From Bacillota bacterium (GTDB taxonomy: Bacteria; Bacillota; Clostridia; Acetivibrionales; DTU013): 12,084 bases of DNA. This document shows, in pieces, positions 1 to 5,131 of the stretch. Within the stretch, counting starts at the first letter, position 1; every line of letters begins with the position of its first letter. The stretch spans positions 1-12,084 of the forward strand of contig JAEZYU010000029.1 of the NCBI GenBank assembly GCA_023418915.1, given 5' to 3'. Under the pieces are notes generated by a model, which was not told where the DNA came from, ran no database searches, and was given only the letters and a program-made list of their open reading frames with translations. Both the position numbers and the translations under genes were made by a program.

Positions 1-803
1 GCGTTCCATACCGCGTACAGCGTCACGTTTCCTGCGGGCATCGAGAACGTGTCAGCGGCGTTCTTTGTTCCCGTAAACGCGGACGACGTCCAGCCCCCGA
101 AAGTATAGCCTGATTTTGTCAGCCCGCCGGTATTGCCAAGCACCGTCACAGTGTTGTTGACGTTATATATTCCGGCGTCGTCAGGCACAACGCCGCCGTC
201 GCTGCCGTTGCCATTATAAGTAACGCTGTAAACGGCCTCCGGCTGATATATAAATGTAAATACATTATTATCAAATTGCATAAGTTTAGTCTGACTTGAA
301 GGTGTTATATAGTTAGTTATGGCGGGCGGCGTTTCAGTTATACTATCCCCGACATATACTCCGGTGTTTACCACCTTGTCAGGCAGCAGTTGAGCGCCGT
401 GATTGTCCTGGTATCGTACGGTATAGCTCGTCTCTGCAGTGTCATTTTTAACAAACACATATACGTTGAATACTATAGGGCCGTCCTTCAGGTCTATCTG
501 TCCATTTTTATAGATAGCGCCTTCTGATATCGGGCTTTTCGCTCCGGCTAAAGCATACCCCGTATCCGCCTGAAGCAAATTAAGCAGAGATATACCGTCG
601 ATCCCGTCATATTCCGTTATTTTTGCGTCAGTGACATTATTCATCTTATAATGCTGCATCAATGGAGCTGAGGTACTATTGCCAGCATAGATGTAGATAT
701 TTACGGTATTATCGTCAACAGCATAACTGGTTTCGGAAAATACTCCGAATATCATTAGCACCGACAGAACCATAATAACGATTCGTTTAATTCCCGTTTT
801 CAT
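1..803 (-). CDS. Secreted MucBP / InlB B-repeat surface protein, 5' part (runs off the left edge)
   Basis: The frame stays open from ATG at 803 to the window edge, giving 267 complete codons; the C-terminus lies outside. Residues 1-28 form a signal peptide: basic start, hydrophobic core, then SYA before VDDN. Residues 29-120 are not recognised. Residues 127-189 resemble a MucBP-type repeat, from YTVRYQDNHG to FTFIYQPE. Residues 191-266 resemble a Listeria-Bacteroides (InlB B) repeat, with YSVTYNGNG, GYTFGGW and LYAVW. Such repeats occur in Gram-positive adhesins and wall-linked proteins, so an extracellular adhesive or structural role is inferred. An AAAGGAG site lies upstream. ATG at 810 is rejected because its frame ends after seven codons. 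The gene sits directly behind two c-di-GMP-I-like riboswitches. Anchoring (LPXTG, SLH or other) cannot be seen here. Confidence 0.85.
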   Translation of the reverse strand, partial: MKTGIKRIVIMVLSVLMIFGVFSETSYAVDDNTVNIYIYAGNSTSAPLMQHYKMNNVTDAKITEYDGIDGISLLNLLQADTGYALAGAKSPISEGAIYKNGQIDLKDGPIVFNVYVFVKNDTAETSYTVRYQDNHGAQLLPDKVVNTGVYVGDSITETPPAITNYITPSSQTKLMQFDNNVFTFIYQPEAVYSVTYNGNGSDGGVVPDDAGIYNVNNTVTVLGNTGGLTKSGYTFGGWTSSAFTGTKNAADTFSMPAGNVTLYAVWN

Positions 804-840
804 CTCCCATAACTCCTTTCGACTTTCCGTATTTGCTCTT

Positions 841-878
841 TATAAATAAAAGCCGCTCCCAAAAAACTTGAGGCGGCT
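841..878 (-). terminator. Intrinsic terminator of the gene-proximal riboswitch
   Basis: On the minus strand AGCCGC and then CTCAA pair with TTGGG and GCGGCT across a short T-rich loop, with one bulged A. The stem is followed by TTTTATTTAT. It ends about 37 nt before the start codon of the surface-protein gene. Its 5' arm contains the GCCGCC that ends the upstream aptamer, so aptamer and terminator compete in part. Confidence 0.8.
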
Positions 879-952
879 GAACCATCATGACGATAAACGC
901 TTTAGACTTCATGCTTTGCGTACCCGACTTTCGTACGGGGCTGCTTTTCACA
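872..952 (-). promoter_or_regulatory. c-di-GMP-I (GEMM)-like riboswitch, gene-proximal copy
   Basis: The minus strand reads AAAAGCAGCC, a stem CCCG/CGGG capped by a GAAA tetraloop, then TACGCAAAGC, AGTCTAA and CATGAT. This is the order of the GEMM-I aptamer: a GAAA-capped stem, an ACGCAAAGC joining strand, then a CUAA...AUG tetraloop receptor. A block of 29 nt (893-921) is identical to the distal copy at 1048-1076. This copy deviates from the usual aptamer more than the distal one, with GCAGCC for GCAAAC and TACGC for GACGC. I could not draw a convincing closing P1 stem by eye. Confidence 0.75.
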
Positions 953-999
953 TTTCTGTAACGTTTATAATCCTTACTTATCCTTTTTAGCTTTATCAA

Positions 1000-1032
1000 C
1001 TAAAAAAGCCGCCCTCGACTTATGAGGCGGCC
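1000..1032 (-). terminator. Intrinsic terminator of the distal riboswitch
   Basis: On the minus strand GCCGCCTC pairs with GAGGGCGGC (one bulged G) around a loop of about seven bases and is followed by TTTTTT. It stands between the two aptamers, so each aptamer has its own termination decision. Confidence 0.85.
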
Positions 1033-1108
1033 GAACGATCATAGCATATAAACGCTTTAGACTTCATGCTTTGCGTCCCCGACTTTCGCCGAGTTTGCTT
1101 TTCACTGA
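1026..1108 (-). promoter_or_regulatory. c-di-GMP-I (GEMM)-like riboswitch, distal copy (first transcribed)
   Basis: The minus strand reads AAAAGCAAAC, a stem CTCGGC/GTCGGG closed by GAAA, then GGGGACGCAAAGC, AGTCTAA and CTATGAT. GCAAAC, CGAAAG and GGGACGCAAAGC match the c-di-GMP-I consensus closely. The 3' end (GCCGCC) is shared with the following terminator's 5' arm. If ligand binding uses these bases it should block termination, giving an ON switch; that direction is inference. The base just 5' of GCAAAC is A, where the consensus I recall has G, in a ligand-proximal position. Confidence 0.82.
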
Positions 1109-1161
1109 ATATTAGTATAAATATTTAATATAAACGTTACTGCACTATTATTTTTAATTAT

Positions 1162-1191
1162 AATATACACATATAGTAGTCAGGTTGTCAA
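1162..1191 (-). promoter_or_regulatory. Sigma-A promoter of the riboswitch and surface-protein transcript
   Basis: The minus strand has TTGACA (1191-1186), an 18-nt spacer and TATATT (1167-1162). The predicted transcript starts near 1155, about 45 nt before the distal aptamer. No other comparable promoter lies between here and the gene, so both riboswitches are probably on the same RNA. Confidence 0.75.
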
Positions 1192-1520
1192 GAAGTAATT
1201 CGATAATTTATGTCAATCGGGTTAATTATTAACTCATTTTATTCCATATTTAATAATAATAATCATTTGATGAAATGTATGATAATTGATGTATATAATA
1301 TGGTTTTATAATGTTTATATGCATTTTTATTATTATTTTCTCTCTATGGCGGGTAGAGGCATCTCTATCATATATCTACATATGTTGCTTCTTATGTAAC
1401 AGATGATTTTTTGTGCATAATATACAATTATCTGTTTTATTATAGGATATTATGGTATCTCATGCATGTGTGTATTATATTCTGTCATATTGATATATAA
1501 TAATTTATAAGCATTCAAGC
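1192..1520. other. AT-rich intergenic stretch with no gene seen
   Basis: This stretch is very AT-rich and holds no credible reading frame on either strand. The only structure noticed is a small perfect hairpin TAGAG-GCAT-CTCTA at 1354-1367. Curved or upstream promoter DNA for the surface-protein gene is possible but not shown. Confidence 0.5.
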
Positions 1521-1547
1521 AAATAGAGCATGAAATATGCTCTATTT
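1521..1547 (-). terminator. Hairpin behind the patatin-family gene, probable terminator
   Basis: A perfect 11-bp stem (AAATAGAGCAT with ATGCTCTATTT, loop of five) lies 33 bp past the stop codon. The stem ends in TTT but no long T run follows, so termination may be partial. Its symmetry would also allow action on the other strand. Confidence 0.6.
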
Positions 1548-1579
1548 ATAGACACCTATAAGATTTTTTATGTGCAGTT

Positions 1580-2368
1580 TTATAAGGAGCTCTGCAGTTC
1601 CTGGACAAACATTTCAGCGTTTTCTGCTGATGAGGAAATAATATCGTCATATCGCGCAAAGTCAAACGTGGATATCTCACTAAGCACCGCATGCTCGTAA
1701 ACATCGACCTTGCATGTTTTTTGCTTCTCCCTTGACAGCGACTTTCTTGTATTCGCATACGAACTCAGCATAGCCTGAAAAACGCCTATATCCCTGTCGC
1801 CGTCTATTTCCTGGTCAGTATCGGGGTCAATAGCTGCAAGCACGTCGCACTCGCCACGTATAATATCGAACGGCACAGGGTTAACGCATGACCCGTCAAT
1901 ATATATAACTCCGTTCTTTTCATAAGGAGACAATATACCCGGTACAGCCGCTCCCGCGCGTACGGCATGGCCAACGTCGCCGCTTGAAAATACTACCTCG
2001 CTGCCCGTCTCGTAATCCGCGGCTACAATCCTGAGCGGAAAATACAGCCGGTCAAACACCTTTATGGGCATCACCATCTTGAAATATTCCTCAAGGCCCA
2101 TATCGTCGAGTATTCCCATGCGCGCATCCTTGACTTTTGATATGTTTATCGGCCTCTTCATCCCCGGAAATTCTATCTCTCTGATAAAACTGATGATATC
2201 GTCATACGTCATGCCCGAGGCGTACATCGCGGCGGCTACGCCGCCTATGCCCGTGCCCGAAACGACGTCGGGTTTTATACCCGCTTCTTCAAGCGCCTTT
2301 ATGTACGCAACGCAGGCAATACCCTCCGCTCCGCTTCCGCCGAATGCAATTCCTAATGTTTTGGCCAT
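1580..2368 (-). CDS. Patatin-like phospholipase family protein, nucleophile Ser replaced by Gly
   Basis: The protein has 262 residues from ATG 2368, chosen because AAAAGGGGG sits just upstream; ATG codons at 2374 and 2386 are in frame but less well spaced. The N-terminus MAKTLGIAFGGSGAEG is the patatin oxyanion-hole region, here GGSGAEG rather than GGGGARG. The nucleophile elbow, normally GTSxGG, reads GTGIGG: codon 2 of the expected G-x-S-x-G core is followed by GGC (Gly) where Ser (AGC) is expected. The later catalytic-Asp motif DGS survives in YIDGSCVNPVP. Intact family members are lipid acyl hydrolases using a Ser-Asp dyad. Without the serine, hydrolysis by the usual mechanism is not expected, so this may be a pseudoenzyme or lipid-binding regulator. 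The frame is otherwise full length. It has its own promoter and a structured leader. Confidence 0.88.
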   Translation of the reverse strand: MAKTLGIAFGGSGAEGIACVAYIKALEEAGIKPDVVSGTGIGGVAAAMYASGMTYDDIISFIREIEFPGMKRPINISKVKDARMGILDDMGLEEYFKMVMPIKVFDRLYFPLRIVAADYETGSEVVFSSGDVGHAVRAGAAVPGILSPYEKNGVIYIDGSCVNPVPFDIIRGECDVLAAIDPDTDQEIDGDRDIGVFQAMLSSYANTRKSLSREKQKTCKVDVYEHAVLSEISTFDFARYDDIISSSAENAEMFVQELQSSL

Positions 2369-2454
2369 ATGCATCCCCCTTTTCATTATCCTTCCATGTT
2401 TTTCTTATAAACCGCGTGGAAATTGCAGCGCCCCATTACAGACATTGTTATTCA

Positions 2455-2538
2455 TTTACACCCCATCGAGCCTCACGACTTGCTGGGGACCCCGTATTTA
2501 CACCCCATCAAGCCTCACGACTTGCTGGGGACCCCGTA
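2455..2538. repeat. Tandem pair of 42-bp hairpin-forming repeats in the patatin-gene leader
   Basis: Two adjacent 42-bp units (2455-2496 and 2497-2538) differ at one base, G at 2468 versus A at 2510. Each contains CCCCA...TGGGG arms enclosing C[G/A]AG...CTTG inner arms, followed by the palindrome GGGGACCCC. The single difference keeps plus-strand pairing (G-T or A-T with CTTG). They resemble small dispersed palindromic (REP/MITE-like) elements. Two units are too few and too close for a CRISPR array. Confidence 0.9.
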
Positions 2539-2590
2539 TTAAAGCCCTGTGCCACACGTCTGCGGCAAAGCGTATTCGCAGTCATTACGT

Positions 2591-2619
2591 ATTATACCAA
2601 ACGCAGCTATGTTTGTCGC
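2591..2619 (-). promoter_or_regulatory. Extended -10 promoter for the patatin-family gene
   Basis: The minus strand reads TGGTATAAT (TATAAT at 2596-2591, TG extension upstream), with GCGACA 17 nt further upstream as a partial -35. The RNA would start near 2584, giving a leader of about 215 nt that includes both 42-bp repeats. The remaining 2620-2818 is AT-rich near the phosphatase gene and shows no other clear signal. Confidence 0.6.
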
Positions 2620-2818
2620 TCCCCCCACAAGAAATAATATCCTTTTCCCGTCTTAAAACAGGCCGCATATCTCAAATACCGTTATCCCGCCGTTAAAATT
2701 CGCCGTAACTGCTATGTGGTATATGCTGAGCCATTAATATTGTCCGGGTAATAGATCTCGATATCATTTGCATATAATGTTTTATTTTATCATATTTTGC
2801 TATTAAATTTCTACATTC

Positions 2819-3715
2819 TTATAATGATAAAAGGTCCAGTATCAAGGCAAGATATCCTTCCTGATTGTCCCTGTCGCTTACGATGATACGATCAGAGCCG
2901 GAGGCGGTCATAAATTCGAGCAGTATTATCGCCCCGAAAACTATCACGTCCGCCCTGTTCTTTTCAATGCCAATAAGCTCTTCCCTTTGCTTCTTTGTTT
3001 TGCCTTCGAGCATTGCGCACAGCTCTTTAGCCCTTTTAAGCGTGATAATATGGCCCTGTACTTTCTCCGCGGAATATTCTTTGAGCCCCAAATCTATAGC
3101 CGCCAGCGCCGTCGCGGTACCGCCTATGCCGGTAAATACGACGCCGCCGCTGTCCGGTAATACCGTAAACGTTTCGCGCGCAAGCTTATGCGCCTTTGAA
3201 AACGACAACGGATCAGCCTCGTCACCGCCCGGAAAAAGCTGCAGGAACTTGACCGTACCTATTTTAAAGCTGCGCTTAAATCTCGCGTCTTTTAAGCTGC
3301 CTACCATGACTTCTGTACTCCCGCCCCCGATATCCAGCACACCGCCGCGGACTCCCACGCTGCCCGCAAATCCGAGGTATGCTTCCATATCGCCCGATAT
3401 CACTTCTATATCCACGCCGCACTGTGTGTTTATATACTCAAGGAACTCTTCTTTGTTCTCCGCTTCTCTCACGGCGCTCGTAGCAAAACAGAAAAAGCTC
3501 TTGGCTTTATGCGCTTTGCTAATGTTTTTAAATTCTTCGACGGTGTTCTTTGCGCGTTCCATGGCGGAAGAGAGTATCACCTTTTTGTCGGCCATGCCCT
3601 CGCCGATACGTATAGTGCGCAGCGTCTTGAAATCCGATACAACCTTTCCGTCTGAAACGTGCGCTATCATTAGCCTCGCGGAGTTAGTTCCCATATCGAC
3701 TACAGCGTAACTCAT
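2819..3715 (-). CDS. Ppx/GppA-family phosphatase (exopolyphosphatase / pppGpp phosphohydrolase type)
   Basis: The protein has 298 residues from ATG 3715. AAAAGGAGAG lies just upstream, and the predicted transcription start near 3730 would exclude the ATG at 3733. The fold belongs to the actin-like ASKHA phosphatases. VVDMGTNSARL near residues 5-15 is the first phosphate loop, FATSAVREA is the family motif, SGDMEAYLGF carries the expected catalytic Glu, and DIGGGSTE is the second phosphate loop. FTGIGGTAT is a third glycine-rich segment. Known relatives cleave polyphosphate or convert pppGpp to ppGpp; sequence alone cannot separate these. The length fits the short, about 300-residue form lacking the C-terminal HD domain of the E. 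coli enzymes. It appears monocistronic. Confidence 0.92.
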   Translation of the reverse strand: MSYAVVDMGTNSARLMIAHVSDGKVVSDFKTLRTIRIGEGMADKKVILSSAMERAKNTVEEFKNISKAHKAKSFFCFATSAVREAENKEEFLEYINTQCGVDIEVISGDMEAYLGFAGSVGVRGGVLDIGGGSTEVMVGSLKDARFKRSFKIGTVKFLQLFPGGDEADPLSFSKAHKLARETFTVLPDSGGVVFTGIGGTATALAAIDLGLKEYSAEKVQGHIITLKRAKELCAMLEGKTKKQREELIGIEKNRADVIVFGAIILLEFMTASGSDRIIVSDRDNQEGYLALILDLLSL

Positions 3716-3736
3716 AATGCTCTCCTTTTGCATTGA

Positions 3737-3745
3737 ATTATAGCA
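3737..3745 (-). promoter_or_regulatory. Extended -10 promoter of the Ppx/GppA gene
   Basis: TGCTATAAT on the minus strand is a perfect extended -10. The -35 region is weak. Transcription would start near 3730, leaving a leader of about 15 nt that is almost entirely the ribosome binding site. Confidence 0.6.
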
Positions 3746-3780
3746 TACCGAATCGCGTTTTCATAATTCGCGCAATCATA

Positions 3781-3849
3781 ACTGCGCGTTCAACGCGCAG
3801 TTTGCACTAGCCCTATAAGGGCATCTTTCTGCGCGGTACCTCAAGGTAC
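3781..3849. repeat. Three consecutive hairpins, probable IS200-type right end
   Basis: A perfect 10-bp inverted repeat with a 1-base centre lies at 3781-3801 (ACTGCGCGTT and AACGCGCAGT). GCCCT/AGGGC with a 3-base loop lies at 3810-3822. GTACC/GGTAC with loop TCAA lies at 3836-3849. They lie just behind the transposase gene, where IS200/IS605 elements carry the subterminal hairpins bound by TnpA. Which one is the true end, and the cleavage site, cannot be decided here. Confidence 0.6.
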
Positions 3850-3879
3850 TTGTGACCGACTTCCGCGTTGTTTACTGGG

Positions 3880-4293
3880 CTATCCCTTAAAGGGATTGTC
3901 CGGTTCTTTCACTTTATCAGTCATCTTATCGTTAGTTTCTTGTTCTCTGATGTATTTTCTTATTTGCTCTTCATTTAACCCTACTGTACTGACATAATAT
4001 CCTTTACACCAGAATGTCCTATTGCCATATTTATACTTCAAATTAGGAAATTGCTCAAACATCATTAGCGAACTTTTTCCCTTGATGTACCCCATTATCT
4101 GTGCTACGCTGTATTTCGGTGGAATCCGCAGACACATATGTATGTGGTCTACACATGCATTGGCTTCTATAATTTCGATTCCTTTATACTCGCATAGTTT
4201 CCTTAATATCGCGCCAATTTCTTTCCGGTATTTCCCGTAGACTATCTTTCTCCGGAACTTTGGTGCCCATACTATGTGGTATCTGCAGAACAA
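3880..4293 (-). CDS. tnpA: IS200/IS605-family TnpA (Y1 HUH transposase), probably lacking its N-terminus
   Basis: TnpA cuts and joins single-stranded element ends through a 5'-phosphotyrosine. The frame gives 137 residues from a TTG codon at 4293. The core is intact: YHIVWAPKFRRK is the first beta strand, VDHIHM is the HUH pair, and GYYVSTVG carries the expected catalytic tyrosine near the C-terminus. Family members usually start about 14 residues earlier with a SLSHTxWxCKYH-type stretch. Here the codons before the TTG are CAG AAG and, before them, an in-frame TGA (4300-4302). Upstream codons (LNKNHNTP) continue the same frame, which suggests a nonsense mutation in a once longer gene. There is no good ribosome binding site before the TTG. 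It is either a young pseudogene or a shortened, weakly expressed protein. No TnpB partner is present. Confidence 0.85.
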   Translation of the reverse strand: MFCRYHIVWAPKFRRKIVYGKYRKEIGAILRKLCEYKGIEIIEANACVDHIHMCLRIPPKYSVAQIMGYIKGKSSLMMFEQFPNLKYKYGNRTFWCKGYYVSTVGLNEEQIRKYIREQETNDKMTDKVKEPDNPFKG

Positions 4294-4366
4294 CTTCTGT
4301 CAAGGGGTGTTATGATTTTTGTTCAATTCGAGACCGTTCCGAAACCTAAAAATAGTTAACATATGA

Positions 4367-4399
4367 AAATCCGCAACTGCTCTAAACAGATGCGGATTT
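4367..4399 (-). terminator. Hairpin behind the lipoprotein gene, probable terminator
   Basis: A 9-bp perfect stem AAATCCGCA/TGCGGATTT is extended by CTG/CAG past one T-T mismatch, with a 7-base loop. It lies 42 bp past the lipoprotein stop, between it and the IS200-like element. The T run that follows on the minus strand is short (TTTT, including stem bases). Confidence 0.65.
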
Positions 4400-4440
4400 A
4401 ACATTATCAGTAAATATAATGCTTGACGTTCAATTGTTTT

Positions 4441-5082
4441 TTACTGATCAGACTCCTTCCTTACAGAGTCATTAATGGTTGATTTAACATTATTAATAAG
4501 CATTCCGTCGGAGAGTAGATTGTTCCCACTATGAACAAGGATTTCACCGTCTTTTATTATTGGATATCCGACCGTAGGAGGCTGTAAGGTATACTTATTG
4601 GACTTGGTATCTTTGTTCTTAAGAAAGAACAAATAAGTCTCATTTTGTTTTAACAATTCATTTTCTTGGTAAAGCATTTTTTGTTGTTCAACAATAATCG
4701 TAGAGTCCGGCTTTTGTGAGCCCTTCAAGACTTCTATTATTTGTAGCTGAAATGGAATAATCTCCAACTGAAGTCCTTCCTCATCGACACCAAGTTCTTT
4801 CGCAGTCTCTTCCTCAGTCATAGTATGCATTTTTTCTTGAGCAACAACTTTCGCAATCACAATCAAGTCGCTATTTTCAACTAAATCATCCATTGTTTCG
4901 TAGTATACCCAATCAACCATAACATTTGATGTGTCTACTTTGGGCTGATTACTAATCGAGTCATCAATGGCAGCTTGGGCTGAATCCATTGGCTCATCAT
5001 CGGAGTTTATATCAGATACAGCAGTACAGGCGCTAAGCATCAATAGCATAACGGCTATTATAATCAGACTAAATTTTTTCAT
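4441..5082 (-). CDS. Putative lipoprotein, unknown function, paired with the secreted protease
   Basis: The protein has 213 residues. MKKFSLIIIAVMLLMLSAC is a lipoprotein signal with LSAC lipobox, so C19 would be lipidated and the protein anchored on the outer face of the membrane. A short acidic linker (about 20-50) follows. The rest resembles a domain I recall from Bacillota lipoproteins of unknown role: NSDLIVIAKV, then a QLQIIEVLKG segment, NETYLFFLK, and YTLQPPTVGYPIIKDGEI. No catalytic motif is visible. AAAGGAG with good spacing precedes the ATG. The gene starts 49 bp behind the protease gene on the same strand with no terminator between, so co-transcription is likely. A role in sensing, binding or protecting against the protease is possible but only guesswork. 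Confidence 0.85.
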   Translation of the reverse strand: MKKFSLIIIAVMLLMLSACTAVSDINSDDEPMDSAQAAIDDSISNQPKVDTSNVMVDWVYYETMDDLVENSDLIVIAKVVAQEKMHTMTEEETAKELGVDEEGLQLEIIPFQLQIIEVLKGSQKPDSTIIVEQQKMLYQENELLKQNETYLFFLKNKDTKSNKYTLQPPTVGYPIIKDGEILVHSGNNLLSDGMLINNVKSTINDSVRKESDQ

Positions 5083-5131
5083 TACATTACTCCTTTCAAA
5101 TTAACTGATAGTTGACATATAAAAATATGGT

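Larger units (their letters stand above)
3781..4310 (-). mobile_element. IS200-like insertion sequence or remnant, limits approximate
   Basis: The tnpA gene plus the hairpin cluster behind it give the content of a single-gene IS200 element. IS200 elements make no target duplication and have no terminal inverted repeats, so the ends given are estimates. A small hairpin CAGAA/TTCTG at 4286-4299 overlaps the present start codon. Confidence 0.5.

Noticed and set aside
787..999. Open frame of 70 codons on the minus strand before the surface-protein gene
   Set aside because: It reads straight through the proximal aptamer and its terminator and has no ribosome binding site or family match.
2455..2538. 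Possible CRISPR array
   Set aside because: Only two directly abutting units without spacers and no cas genes.
2064..2696. 210-codon plus-strand frame
   Set aside because: It is the antisense shadow of the patatin-family gene and repeats the 42-bp units as residues; no start signal or family match.
2865..3710. 281-codon plus-strand frame
   Set aside because: It is the exact antisense of the Ppx/GppA gene, low in complexity and without known motifs.
3781..3801. Perfect palindrome as a plain terminator
   Set aside because: No T run on either strand; position behind tnpA with two more hairpins fits an IS200 end better.
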